A stretch of DNA of 29,894 nt from Clavulina sp. PMI_390. Lineage: Eukaryota; Basidiomycota; Agaricomycetes; Cantharellales; Hydnaceae. Where the stretch lies: contig WIDE01000204.1 in assembly GCA_015039315.1 (NCBI GenBank), positions 1 through 29,894 of the forward strand, written 5' to 3'. The notes under the pieces were generated by a model. That model searched no databases. It had not been told where the DNA came from and saw only the letters and a program-made list of their open reading frames with translations. The first letter of the stretch is position 1, and each line of letters begins with the position of its first letter. Of this stretch, positions 1-11,711 are shown in pieces. Both the position numbers and the translations under genes were made by a program.

Positions 1-104
1 ATGATTCTCACGGTCTGTAAGACTCTGCACCGCCTTGCAGCGAACATCTGAACCCCAGCAGAGACCTTCAGAACACCTACCTCTTCGCTACTTCTTGTGA
101 TCAA
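1..104. other. 5' flank of F-box gene A
   Basis: Leader or promoter end of F-box gene A, cut by the window edge. An ATG at position 1 opens only a 16-codon frame ending in TGA, so it is not part of the protein. Confidence 0.4.
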
Positions 105-2153
105 ATGGATTGGTCCTTTCTTTCTACGTGGAGAAGCGCTCGTCGTGCGACGGCACGTGGCCGGATTATTGACTCCACTGCCGCAGCAACAGCACCTCTC
201 AAGCATGATGGGAAATTTGGCCAAGGCATAACGCGTAGTCAACATTCCGCTCAAAAAATAAGGCTCTCTTCCCTTCTGGATGATGTCCTATTCGAAATTA
301 TCTCTTGTCTTTCGCCCAGAGACATAATCTCACTTGGTCATGTCGGTGGTCTCTTTGCTTCGCTTGTACTGGATTCTGAACCATTCATATGTTCGCCCAC
401 TATCTGCTGCTTTGGTGTGGTAATCTTGACAGACTTGCCAAGCGCTCCGCTCATTCTCCAACCTTGACACTATCTGGCGAAAGGCCCTCCTTCAAGAACC
501 ACCTTGTATCCCTAATTTCACTCCCTTTCGTTTCACGCCGCATCCATCTCATGTCAAGACACATGATACTTCCCCCTCGACCAAGTATTTTCATGCCTCC
601 ACGACCTTCGCCATCGTGAAACCTGTTCGTGGGTTAACACACTATCCCCTTTCCTCGCTCCAAGAGAGATATTTGGCGACGTTACGGGCACGCAATTCTT
701 TGAAGCGACCACTTGTCTCTATAGAGCCGATGACCGTGGTGTTAAAAAACTTTTCGCTTATTGAGTTCCATAACATGGGGTTCACAGCCAAAGGGGAGAT
801 CTTCTGGGTTTGGCTTGGTCAGGAAGTCCAACTACTTGATCTGAGGGGAGCCCAGATGATAAGGTGGAGCGTCAACTTCCCAAGACTTCGCGAGGGTCAA
901 ACCCAAAACAGTAAGGGTTCCTGCTGGCACATTGTTGAACTGGGTCACTGGCGGGATACAGAAGGTGTCATATTGATTGAAGGATGCTCGTAAGTATCTC
1001 AATCGTCGTTTTTTTTTTCAAAAAAAAAAAAAAACGCATGCATGAGTTTTAATGGCGCCTATCTAGGCTCGACGATGATGTCCAGTTATTTTTCCAGTCG
1101 ATGCCCGTCTCTCACCGAACCAGGACAACACCAAAAAAATCCAGGAGATCTTTCACTGTACCGCCGGCCTTTATGTACCAACTCTCCCTCCCAGCAATCC
1201 CCCAAAGTTGTTCTCTTTCTGGGCATTATCTAATCGTAAAGATTCAGGATACGCTGAGAGTCATCGATCTGACCTTGCCGGACGTATCGTTTTCACTCCA
1301 TCATGCGGTTCGTGCTTATGACTTCCAGAGGCGTATAGCGGAATCTGATATGATTCCCCCTTTGAGATAGCCGTTTTGCTTGATGTGTGAAGTCATTAAC
1401 GATCAATATCTTCTGATCACAGATACATCCACCCCATCGTCGGTGACGAAGCACTACGCTTTAAGTGCACTACGTGATGGTCGCAATGAATCGGTGCAGG
1501 TTTACACCCCTCCTGGTGTTGAAATCGATCGAATTCTCACCCTCCCGCGCTCTCTCTCCCTAAATCCTGCAACCTCGAAAATGGACTTGATGTTCTGGCG
1601 TTATGACTGGCCAGTATGGCCTGGACCCACTCGTGTAAAAGTTCTGCGCGGTTCTACCGCTCTCATTGAAAACCGAATCGTCTTAAACACTCCTACTCAA
1701 TCTGGAAGCTACTCGGTTGATCTCCTATATCCCGAACTACGTGACCCTCCGATCGCTACTCGAGGTTCAAAGGATTTCCAGTCTACGCTTCAAAAGGGGA
1801 CAGTCGAGGTCATGGAGACGATGCCAATGGTCACCTTAGCATTAGCTCAGGGACACGACCGCTTGCTCAATCTTGTAAAGGCGAGCCCATCAACCCAGCA
1901 AGCAGGCATTCTTGCTACTCTAGGTCTTCCAGCTGCAAGGAGGACTATTGTCGTCACCGAAGTCGGACCATCTGGTGATTCTCTTGTTCACAAACCATTG
2001 TTTGTCCGCAATTTCATTACAGGGGCTGTGGAGCCTCTCAGTGCGGTCGACTGTCAAGAATTCAAGTGGAATGAGGTATCAGGAATGATCGCAATCAGGG
2101 CGCCAGGTAAATCGGATGTAGAAGCAACAATTTCTCTGTACCGGCTTTGCTAG
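105..2153 (+). CDS. F-box protein A (four exons)
   Basis: Exons are 105-341, 433-989, 1067-1307 and 1371-2153, giving 1818 nt and 605 aa. The N-terminal F-box is at about residues 54-95 (LSSLLDDVLFEIISCLS, then PRDIISLGH and, after intron 1, TCQALRSFSNLDTIWRKALL). F-box proteins bind Skp1 and act as substrate adaptors of SCF ubiquitin ligases. The rest has recurring strand-like units such as GEIFWVWLGQEVQLLDLR and HYLIVKIQDTLRVIDL, suggesting a beta-propeller-like substrate domain (inference). Introns have phases 0, 2 and 0. Intron 3 (1308-1370, gttcgt...gatag) removes the in-frame TAG at 1368-1370, and the paralogue at 6642 has an intron at the same place, so this is not a nonsense mutation. 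The ATG at 105 is the first in the F-box frame. Target unknown. Confidence 0.8.
1009..1034. repeat. T10-C-A15 homopolymer pair in an intron
   Basis: Ten T, one C and fifteen A in a row inside intron 2 of F-box gene A (990-1066). The tracts are complementary with almost no loop. The intron of the paralogue at the same position (7398-7457) has no such tract, so it arose in this copy or was lost from the other. Homopolymer length may be affected by sequencing error. Confidence 0.8.
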
Positions 2154-4682
2154 TCACTGGAGGGGGATGTGCTCGGGTTTCTGCTTTAAATATATGTATC
2201 TTCGGATGTCCTTTATGCGTCAGTGCGCCGCTAGGATCCATATCTACAATGTAAGGAAATTTCGAGAATGGAGGCTCGTATTTATGTAGTTCTAGTGCTG
2301 TCAGCTCCTTCGGATCGATCGAAGGCATTTGTGCGTCGCATCTGAGTAGTCGAAAAAGCAAATTCCTTCCATTTGACTCAAAGACATACCATTAGATTCG
2401 GAAAGTCTTCCCACGCAAAACATGATAGTAGGTTGATACGGGCTTGCGTCTCCAATCTCACCCTTGCCGACGGAACTCTGTAGCGGTGCTAGGAGAGATG
2501 AGCCTAGATTGCCGTCAAGGGACCATCAAATAATCTCTGCTTTAATGCTGAAGAATAGTCCTCCACAACTGCAAAGATCTTCCTTCCGCGCTTCATGGAG
2601 TATGGTTCGCAGCTCTTGGGGCTGGGAAGCTCTTTTAGGAAGATAATCATTCATAAGGTTAGCAAACTCTGCCCTAGAGCGTTCTTCTCATCATGAAGCT
2701 CACCATGGAAGATTCACTTTAGTAGGAGTCGTTTCAAGATCTCCCTTGATAGAGGATCTCACGGTCCACATTATAGAACTTTCCATTGTGAACGGCCGGG
2801 ATATTTGGCCTCGAGCTGCACAGCTAATGACCTGTATGTAGCGTGGTACCGCATTCATGAGCTCCGCTACGGTAGCGGTTCAGTGCCACAAGCTGATAGT
2901 GCTCGAAAATCGAGCTCCAGACGCTTCTTTGTTTCCTACGCTCAACTTTACTTAACCCGGCCAAACCGGAGATAGATAGACTTGGCGTTTTGGGGCCGCT
3001 CAACAGACACCGCTTGGAGTGGGTCACCTGGCGTGGAGCTCGCTCGTGGGTCATCTCCTCCCTCTAGCGGCCAAACCAAGCCTGGGGCTCGCAGTCCGCA
3101 CGTCTTCGGGATCTTCAGCTCCATCTAGATTATATGCGCATTGAAGACGGCTATCTTTCATAGAATTCGGCGGGGAAAATCGATCCTCAGGGCAGCGTAT
3201 CAGACACCTCGAGAGTAGTAAACTCCTAGTCATGTTGGCGGCGCAAGGGTATGACCGCCAATTATCGTCCCTCGTGAATGTAGCCCCTCGTTGCCGTGGG
3301 TTCTCGCCGAGAGAGAAGACGTACGTCATCCCGGAATTATGCCCTCAGGAGGCTATATTCCCCACAAGTAGTGCTATCCCATGTCTGCAACCACTGAAAG
3401 TGGAGACATAATATATGTGGAGAAGACACATGGTGCATAGCAAAAATATCACGCGTTGGATACAGACATCAAGATCGCTGGATTATTCTGAACAACTAGG
3501 GAGAGAGCATATTTGGATGATGACTGGTCGAAGATCGGAGAGGAAGCGATAAGTCGGCGCACCCTGCCCGATTATGGAGAACGAACATTCACCTTCTAGA
3601 AGACACAGGGTCAGGGACAGAGATTGATCGCCAACTAAGCTTATTCACACATGGCGAGAGGATCATGACGTATTAAATTCAAGGAGATGAGTTCGCTTTA
3701 CCATGTTTTTGTCGTCCCAACACTTTATCACAACGCTCGATCCAAACAGTCGGCAACCAGCCACCATTCTGACGAGTCAGTTACGGACGACTAGACCCCG
3801 CTTCATCTGCATATGCTCTCTCGCCTCATCTTTGGCGGGACCTCCGCGCTAGTCAGCATACAAGATCTCCGCGGCCACGTTGGCGCCATAGCCTCTACAG
3901 AGCTGGGGGGATCCATTCCTCCCCGCAGCTTCTATATCCCACCACTTTTCCCGAACAACACTTCTATGCTCTTAGTTCATCGTCATGAGGTGCAATTAAG
4001 ATATCCATCCTTAATGAATCATATCTGTTTCAGCCCTTAACCGCCAGCCCGCCCTGCTCCACTGCATTCGTGTGACTTTTTGCGCACATCACGCTGCAAA
4101 TTGGGCTCGAGCTACATGCATGGGGACTTTTTCTGCTGATGTTTCCTTGGGGAAATCTTGCAGTATTCATGTGTGAGCTATCTCTAGGCCCTGCATTGTG
4201 ACGTACGAGTATCATCGTCCCGCCTTGGACACGCCTTTTCGATTCCACGCTGTGTCATACCCTCATGTTGTCTCTAAGGGAGCTCGACTGCCTCTCACAA
4301 CGCAGTGACATCACTCGTCAGTTTCTCTGTTAGCGTCTATCTGTCGCCTTTGGAGGTGTATTAGGACTTGTCGATTTATTCTAGCGCTAATATTGCTCAA
4401 ATTGGCTTTGTGATGCATGTCCGACATGTCTGTTTTGGGACTCGGCCAGAGCCTCACTGGCCAGCGGCGTCCCCACAGGACCGACGCAAACGTAAATGGT
4501 TGGATTATCTACTCTGGCTGATCCATGCGGGCATCGGTCTAAAATAGCCCTGTTCGGATCCTGGACGAGTTTCACTGGAGTCATAACAGTTTGGCCATAG
4601 ATAAAAGGCCTCATGGCGGCTGCGCCATCATAGATATTCACCTTCCCTTCTTCGTGGGCTTCACCATTGCATCTCCACTACA
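2154..4682. other. 2.5 kb without a recognisable gene
   Basis: Short ORFs on both strands (for example 2824-3054 -, 3051-3329 -, 3813-4040 +) show no family motif, consistent splice structure or repeat that I recognise. The stretch near the right end holds the PriA-like promoter. It may contain decayed mobile or gene sequence, but nothing visible supports a specific call. Confidence 0.5.
4600..4608 (+). promoter_or_regulatory. TATA-like element of the PriA-like gene
   Basis: An A/T-rich GATAAAAGG stretch lies about 75-80 nt before the ATG at 4683, where a fungal TATA box is expected. It is followed by a pyrimidine-rich leader ending in ctccactacaATG. Not an exact TATAAA. Confidence 0.4.
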
Positions 4683-5811
4683 ATGCACGGTCCAAAAATT
4701 ACTGCCTGGCCTTATACACTGCTGATTATTCTCAGTGTCCTGGTTCCTCATGCATCCTCAGCGCTGCTCAGACCTCGCGATACTTGTGGTATTGTGGACA
4801 CCGACTTGGTCATCCAGACGCAAAATAAAGGCACAAAAGATTATGGCACGCTGAACAACGTCTGTATCTGGTACGTACCCGTGAATCTCGTATTTCGTTG
4901 CCGCGGGCGTTGAGGCAGTCTTCGCATCAAGTTTCATTACTCACGCCTTCGTGGTACTCTCTTTGTAGCCAAAGTGGAGTTGATAGTAAGTCTTGGCTTC
5001 CCGTATCCAAATTTTCAAATGTTTATACAGTTTCGGACCACTCATCCCTGCAAATTGGCCAAAACTCTCACTATCTCTGATTCCGTCATTTTCTTTCCGC
5101 ATTTTCCTGCTAGATTTCATCCAGACGAATTCAGTAGCAATGGCCGCAGCTGCCGATGCGGGCCAAACAGCAACCGAAAACGCGCTCAACCAACTTATCG
5201 CCAGCGGACAATTCGTTCCTTCGTGCCCAGCTGCTCCTGCCCCCAGTGCCCGCAAGCGCTCACCCGCCGATATCGCGCGCCACGAGCACCGATGCGAATA
5301 CGGGCTCACTAAATGTGGTCTGCGTACCGGGCTCTCATATGCCGAAGCTTTCGCCTTGGCCACCTCCGGGCCCACACGATCCCAACAGGACGGTAACTAT
5401 TGGCAGAAGAAGCGCCCGAGCTCCAACACTCTGACGGCAGAAGACTACGCCATCCTTCGGGCTTATGAGTGCCTCGACGTCCAAACCCACCTCGAGAGTT
5501 GCGGTGGCTGCGCGGAGCCTTACATCTTTGGGCTTCTGCCTTGGGAAGTCGAGAGTCTGGTTCCAGGCGAGGACTGCACAGCCCAGGAAGGCGTGAGTGA
5601 CGTGGAGTGCTGGCGTGGGTCATGTCTCGTGAGGAAGTGCAAGAAGGGGTGGAACCTTGTTGCGATCGAGGGTGACAGCCAGCCGATGCGATGCATACCC
5701 AAGAGTATGGCAGCCAACGCGAAGGCCCATGCTGGTGAAATCCACTTCAACGCCCTCGAAAAGCGTAATAATGACGCCTCTGGTGACGGGGGTGCACAGC
5801 TTGCCGCCTGA
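4683..5811 (+). CDS. PriA-like secreted cysteine-rich protein (three exons)
   Basis: Exons are 4683-4870, 4969-4985 and 5114-5811, giving 903 nt and 300 aa. Residues 1-26 form a signal peptide (TAWPYTLLIILSVLVPHASS), so the protein is probably secreted or wall-associated. It then carries the layout of the basidiomycete PriA family (named after Lentinula edodes PriA): VCIC followed by NFIQTNSVA at residues 60-80, then YECLDVQTHLESCGGC near 187-202, then DCTAQEGVSDVECWRGSC and KCKKGW with regularly spaced Cys. Family biochemistry is poorly known; PriA is abundant in developing fruit bodies. The middle exon is only 17 nt, but its phases (2 in, 1 out) and the family motif support it. The gene sits between the two paralogous F-box genes. 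The C-terminal tail after the last Cys is low-complexity. Confidence 0.85.
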
Positions 5812-6641
5812 TTGCCGACGAGGGCATGGCTCAAGCGTGACACCGATGGATGGACTGATCTAATACATAGACCCCAGGTTCGCGGTCTGATCGTTCTCAA
5901 TCAATTCCCTCATCTGACCACATCTTAGTTTCCAACGCACATTAGCATTCAAGACCACCAAGGTCGACATTTACTTATCATTTTCGAACCATTCGTTTTT
6001 TTTTCCCCCTACTTTCCAATTTCCGAGTTCCAGCGCGCGCGCGAGCGATAAAACAGCCCAATGACGCCCAAAGTTTGTTGTGTTTAGTTCAAGACTCGAT
6101 CTCGCCAGTTTTGTTTGATCACATCATTCGGATAGCAAAACTCCCCAGAATGGCGATTCGTACATAGCTGTATTTGTATTACTTCATTGAACCTGAATGT
6201 AATTTGTCGAGTCCCGTTTATTGAGCTCAGTAAGCTTCGCAAAGTTTTCGTTGTGTAACAGCGATTTCCCATATTATACGTTGTATCTGAGAGAACACAG
6301 CCATTACAAACCAAGAAGAGTCGTATGGATGGTATCATCGTCAAAAGCACGGGCGGAAATGAACGTTTGTCATTGAGAACGATAGGCTGGATCAGTATCA
6401 AACGGGGCGAGTGCGTCGTCTCGGCAGCGGATGAGACGTAGGGAGTGTGTGAGTGGGCAGATCATAAGGTCTCACGGAAGGTGTGGTGTGACAAGACAGA
6501 GGAGAATCGGTTTCAAGCCAGTCCGTGACACTCTGTCACCTTGTTCGGGTCCATCTAAGACATTTTGCGTCTCGCGACCAGCACCAAGAAGTCTCCTCCA
6601 CTCAATCTAGAAAATTAGAAGTGAATTCGCAAGCTCTCTCG
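5812..6641. other. Intergenic: PriA-like 3' end and F-box B promoter
   Basis: The left part should hold the 3' UTR of the PriA-like gene and includes a T-rich run near 5996-6008. The right part is the upstream region of F-box gene B. A 105-codon minus-strand ORF (6084-6401) has no recognisable motif. No clear TATA box before 6642. Confidence 0.5.
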
Positions 6642-8630
6642 ATGGATAGCTATTCGGCTCGCGAGCCTCAATTTCGGTCACCAAATCTGACCTCTCTTCC
6701 TAACGATCTCCTCATGGAGATCCTCTCCCACTCTCTTTCACCAACAGACGTCATCTCACTTGGCCAAGTGAGTCGTTCTTTTTGATATTACTTTCCCATG
6801 CTCTGTACGGTCTATTCTGAGTTCTCTTATATCTTTTTAGACTTGTCAAATGCTCCGCTCGTTCACCAAGGCCGACGCTGTCTGGCGACAAGCCCTACTT
6901 CACAAGCCCCCTTACATACCTAAATTAATAACCTTTCAACTTGCAGATCTCTCCGGTCCTGGTCATATAAATGACGCCAATACGCCAACGACGGACCATC
7001 CCACTTCCTCCGTTTCCACTCATGTTGAGAAGTGGGGTAATAACCTACCGCGCCGTTCTGCTTCCACGCTTCGCGGCAAATACCTTGATGCTCGTCGGGC
7101 GCGAAAGCTCCTTTGCGGAGAGGTCTTATGTATCGAAACGACGAACGTCATTCTTGACGGCTGTCCGCGCTGTGACATATACGGAATGGGATTCACTTTG
7201 GCAGGAGAAATTTTTTGGATCTCCTTTGACAAGGAACTCCAGTTATTCGATCTGCGTGATACTCAGGTCAACAAAATCACCATCAAGTTCGCACCAGTGA
7301 CGGTTCCTCCGAAGCAAGATCTAAAGAGGAACTGGTACCTCGCAGAGGTAGCCCGCTGGCGGGGTGAAGAGGGAGTTATGTTGGTCAGCGACTCGTGGTA
7401 AGTAGCTCAATGACTCAGAGTGTGGATAAGTTAGTAATTTAGGGCCTTTATTGATAGTATCGAGAAAGAGTTGGATGTGTTCTTCCAGCCACTACCCCGC
7501 CCAACTCAGAGCCAACCGCAGGATTCGGGAAATGGGATTCAACGGCCAATTTTGATGTATAAAATTGCTCTCCCATCGATGCCGCAGCGGGTCACTATCT
7601 CCGGACACTACCTAATAGTATCGATGCAGGGTGCATTGAAAATAATCGATTTGATCTCCCCACGGGAAACATTTTCACTCCATGAGACGGTTCGTGTTTA
7701 CGGCTCTCAGTGGTGCATCTTCTCCTCTAATGAGAATTTGGCATTCGCATTCAGCCACAGTCCTTCCTTTACGAAATCATCGATGGCAAGCATCTGCTCG
7801 TTTCAGGCAATACGGGTAACGGGTCGACAGTGATGTGTTACTCCCTCGATGAGCTTCGCGACGGTGTTGGTGGGGTGTCGAAGGCTTATTGCGCACCGAG
7901 CGTCCAGCTCAAGAAGCTCCTTTGTCTCCCACATTCGTTCTCACTCGACCCGGATACATCAGAAATGAACTTGGCCTTTTGGGGCCATTCAGCAGAATAC
8001 GCCTGGAATCGACCGCCTGGCTTAGAACTCAGACGTGGGTCAGTCACGCCGCCAGCTGCTGCCACTGGCAATGGTAGCTCGTCGATCCACCTGGAAGCCC
8101 ACCCACGTTATAGCAGTTATCCGAGAGATATTCTGTTCCCTGAGTTAGATTCCATGTGGATCGATGAAAGCTGTCTATCACGGACCGAGATGAAAGAGAT
8201 CGATGCTTGGGGCGGAATAGATGCCGCGCTCGAGATCGAGCTCCAAAGCATCTCTTCTGTGCAGGGATATGATTGCTTGGTGAGCCTCGTAGAAAGAGTT
8301 TCAGGCATATCAGACCTGTTGCTCGATTATTTAGACATGTCACCGGATGAGAAGGCAATCGTCGTCACCCAGATCGGACCCTCAGGGAATGGTACCGGTC
8401 TCATCCACAAGCCACTTCATACCTTTTCTAGCGCCACCAAGAAGCTGTGCCCACTGATATACCCCGACTACAGTGAGTTCCGGTGGAACGAAGCTTCAGG
8501 GAGGTTCGCGTTCATGGACTGCGATTGCATACCCCCCGAATCAGATTCCCCCGTCACCATTTCACTTTCGCTACTGTGCGAGCATCGGTCCGCTGGTGAC
8601 TCTAATATGGAGTCGGAGCGGGCAATATAG
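6642..8630 (+). CDS. F-box protein B, paralogue of protein A (four exons)
   Basis: Exons are 6642-6767, 6841-7397, 7458-7689 and 7755-8630, giving 1791 nt and 596 aa. The F-box is at residues 16-55 (LTSLPNDLLMEILSHSLS, PTDVISLGQ, then TCQMLRSFTKADAVWRQALL). Like protein A it is a predicted SCF substrate adaptor. Matching segments include GMGFTLAGEIFWISFDKELQ (A: NMGFTAKGEIFWVWLGQEVQ) and GHYLIVSMQGALKIIDL (A: GHYLIVKIQDTLRVIDL). All three introns share position and phase with gene A, and exon 2 is 557 nt in both. Intron 3 (7690-7754, gttcgt...ttcag, branch ctaat) joins two different frames. Intron 2 could also end at 7442, adding five residues in frame; 7457 is preferred because it aligns to A without a gap. 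The start is the only ATG upstream of the F-box in frame. Confidence 0.84.
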
Positions 8631-9465
8631 CGTTAATGCATAGTGAGACCTAGTGCATGTACCTGCTAGCCAGTTGTGGGGCACGATATGTTGCTATTTT
8701 ACCAAGGTCACGCGTCTACAGCCATAGTAGTTCAGAGCCTCAATCACACCATGCACGTGGCGAAAAGTTATGTGTATGTCATTCCTACCCGTACTTATAC
8801 AAGTACCCAGAGAAAGAAAAAACAAAAAATCAAGGTATGTGTACAAGTAGGGAAAAGGAAAAAGCAGAGGATGGGGCATAGTGATGAGTCGTAATGGATA
8901 CAGTCAGTCGTAAAAAAGAGTGCAGTGTGCATTAACATGGTATCATGCAAATGGGTTGATGCGAAGAGAATGCAGAAAGTGAACAGTAAGAGGGAAGGCA
9001 TAGTTGGGGGAGAGGGCATAGAGTGAGGCATGCATAGATCAGTCGTAATGGTGGGATAGCAGAGATCCCAAGAAAGAAAAGCAAGCGAGCGAGCAGAACG
9101 GAAAGCAAGAAACAGAAAGCAGGGGGTTGGGTGGAATTGGGGTGGACACGAATCGTTATCGGCTCGCTGCTCGCAGAGCAAAAAAGCGGTCATAGATGGG
9201 TCACGAGGGAAAAAAGAAACAAGAGTGGGGATGGGTGGGGGTCGAAAGTAAAGAAATCAACAAAGAGGGATTGGGTGAAGGGATCAAATCGTAACACAGG
9301 ACAGCGTTATTCGCAAACGAAGAGAGAACTTCAGGCCGAGGGACGAGAAGTGCTATAGCAAGATAACAATATGGCTATGAGGGAGCTCATGCCTTATCGC
9401 TATCGTAAGCTATTACACAATTTCCCACTCCTTCAGTATCGAGCTTTCAGCATCAACATCGCACA
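8631..9465. other. Convergent 3' flanks
   Basis: Lies between the 3' ends of F-box gene B (+) and the Q-rich gene (-). The + strand is strongly A/G-rich, which makes long but meaningless ORFs on the other strand. No gene seen. Probably holds both 3' UTRs. Confidence 0.5.
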
Positions 9466-11711
9466 CTAGTTGAACCTGTCACCAAAAAAAAGTTAGATCA
9501 GTGGGAGAACCTCACGCAAGAGGAAAATGCATGCTCACCAAGGCAGTTCAGCCGCCCACAGATGGTTCGCCATGCGCTGCATCTCCCACGCCCTCCTCTT
9601 GATCTCCCAAATCGCCTGATGGAACAAGCCTCCACCATGGTGGTTCTGCTGCTGCTGATGCCAGTGAGAGACCTCCATGCCAGTCTGGTGGTGGTGCTGA
9701 TGGGGATCAACGTTGTACGCGAGGAGGAGCGAGAGAGGCTCTTGCAGTTCGGCGCTGAGCTCGGCGATGCGCTGTGTACCTTGCTGGACGCGCGCAATGA
9801 GGTCTTCCGCTATAGACATCCAGACACGGACCGAGGCCGAGGTCAAGGTGAAGTCCGTCCGTCGAGCACAGAGAGGGATATCAGCGAGAGTGAGAAAGCG
9901 AAAAGACGAATCGATCGATCAGCATTCCGTTTTCATACGTTTGCGCATCACTTGTCAAAAGTGTAGCAGCTACACTAATGAAAGGAAAAGCCAAAGCAAT
10001 AAAAAGCAACTCACGTCTCGGAAGAGCCTGCTGCTGATCGAGCCCGGGAGCAGAGGGAGGGGCGGTAGCAGGTGGCCACGCTCCTGGCACCTGTACGTAT
10101 GACGCCGCACCACCTAGCTGCTGCTGTTGGGTCTGGTGATGATAGTGCTGCTGCTGATGCTGCTGATGCAGGTGAAGATCGGGCACGGGAAGGTTTAGGG
10201 AGCCCAAAGGCGGAAGCGACTCGTGCACGTGTTGGTGGTATGCTTGCTGCTGCTGCTGCTGCTGCTGGGCATCGAACCCATGTGACTGTGCGGCTGAGAA
10301 AGCATCCGCTCCTTGCTGCACTGCAGCAGCTTGCTCATGAGAAGTAGAGACCGAACCGTTCGCATTCGGACTTGCGTCCGAAACCGGCTGGATGACGGCA
10401 TTCTGCTCATGTTGCTCCTGCTCCTGCTGAAGTTGTTGCTGCTGACGGTGCTGCACGACCCATTCCGGCTCGGCAGGATACGTCGTGAATGGCGCAGCAG
10501 GCTGCTGATTCAGCATTCTCGGAGACGTATCGATGCGGAGAGTTGGGCGAGTGCTCGGGGGTCGGGAGAACGACTCGGTGACGGCAGGCGAGAGGACAGC
10601 GGGGAGGGCATGCTGATGATGATGCTGGGTGAAAGGCTCGTGCGTGCTGACAAAGGACATTGAGCTGCCAGTAAAGTTGGTACTCGAGACGCTCGCGTTC
10701 AGAAGGGGATTCGGGAGAGCAGTGTCAGGGAACTCTGGAGTCGGAGACGCAGCACGGCCATTGGCAGCAAACGAGTTTCCGAGGACCATAAACGAGGCAG
10801 CCACGCTGGGAGTGGGCGGTGCGCTTGACAAATCTGACGAGGACGACGAGTCGCTATCATCATCATCGTCATCACTGCTAGGAGTATAGTCTTCGTCGTC
10901 AGAGTCGCTCTTGGTCGTATTATGAGCAGGAGACTGCTCTGCTGAGCGAGACGACGTGGCACCCAAGAACATGCCGTCGGCGGTATGCTCCAGCGAGCTC
11001 TTGATGCCAAGTGAGGCTAAATGCAGCGCCACGTCTGTGTCGATGCGGCTAACATCGGCAATCGTCGCACGGCGAATCGTCCGCGTCGGCGTCGGGCTCA
11101 CTGGCTCGGCTGGTAAAGTCACAGCTTTGGTGTTGGGCACAAGGCTGCCAGAACGCAAGTGGGCAAGAGGCGTCGTGATGAACTGCCTCCAGTTGGCAGG
11201 GCTGTGATTCACAGCTGAAATGTCGAGGTTTCCGTCCTCATCAAACGGAATGCATCCTTGCTCCTCGTCGAATGGTGTCGGAGACATGAGGTATGGATGC
11301 GGGTACGAGGCGTAGATATGGCCATCGGACATATCGACATCGATCGAGGAGACAGCGACGTTCTGAGTGGGAAGCAGCGGGCCGCGCCGCGCTTGAAGTG
11401 CACGCTCACGGCGCTTCAAGGGGGTTGCGTTCCATGCGATGGGATCGACGACGAGCTTGTACGCCCTGGCGCGCTCATGCTGTAGCTTGCGGTGCTTCTG
11501 GATTGCCTCGTCGCGCTGCGAGCCTGCAGAAATTAGGGGGAAACAGAAAGATTCACTGATGTCAGCAGCGCTCCGCAAAGCTGCCATAGAAAGAAACACG
11601 AGGTGTGTGCTCACGATCGCGAATATATGGTGCTGCTTTGGCCTGGCGCTGCGCCCGCGGCGTGGGCTTGCAGTCACCGTCGCCAAACGGTGTTGTTGTT
11701 ATTGAAGACAT
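9466..11711 (-). CDS. Gln/His/Ser-rich protein of unknown function (four exons)
   Basis: Exons from the 5' end are 11711-11615, 11523-10015, 9809-9539 and 9475-9466, giving 1887 nt and 628 aa. I do not recognise the family. The N-terminus has a basic, probably helical block at about residues 33-82 (SQRDEAIQKHRKLQHERARA, then KRRERALQARRG) that looks the most conserved. An Asp/Ser block lies near 235-255, then long Gln/His-rich tracts with a run of eight Gln near 451-458, and a C-terminal segment IWEIKRRAWEMQRMANHLW. This composition is common in fungal nuclear or transcription-related proteins, but that is inference. The third intron (9476-9538) has a good ctaac branch site and leaves a last exon of only ten bases (ending WFN, stop). 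Without it the protein would stop at 9535, two residues shorter. The second intron, 9810-10014, is long for this window and its acceptor is the least certain junction. Confidence 0.72.
10245..10267. repeat. CAG/CTG trinucleotide tract coding for poly-Gln
   Basis: Between seven and eight tandem copies of TGC on the + strand, read as CAG on the coding minus strand. It encodes a run of eight Gln in the Q-rich protein. Further interrupted CTG/CAG clusters flank it (10111-10170, 10416-10450). Likely variable in length between strains. Confidence 0.85.

Noticed and set aside
1368..1370. In-frame TAG splitting F-box gene A, suggesting a pseudogene
   Set aside because: It lies in a phase-0 GT-AG intron (1308-1370) that has an exact counterpart at 7690-7754 in the paralogue.
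4941..5375. Minus-strand ORF of 144 codons
   Set aside because: Antisense to the PriA-like gene, which has a signal peptide, splice logic and Cys motifs.
6084..6401. Minus-strand ORF of 105 codons
   Set aside because: No motif, no promoter or splice support, and no similarity I can recognise.
7690..7754. Apparent frameshift in F-box gene B
   Set aside because: Explained by a 65-nt intron with a gttcgt donor, ctaat branch site and ttcag acceptor. The joined frame continues the alignment to gene A.
8795..9193. Minus-strand ORF of 132 codons with membrane-like composition
   Set aside because: Low-complexity reading of an A/G-rich spacer between convergent genes.
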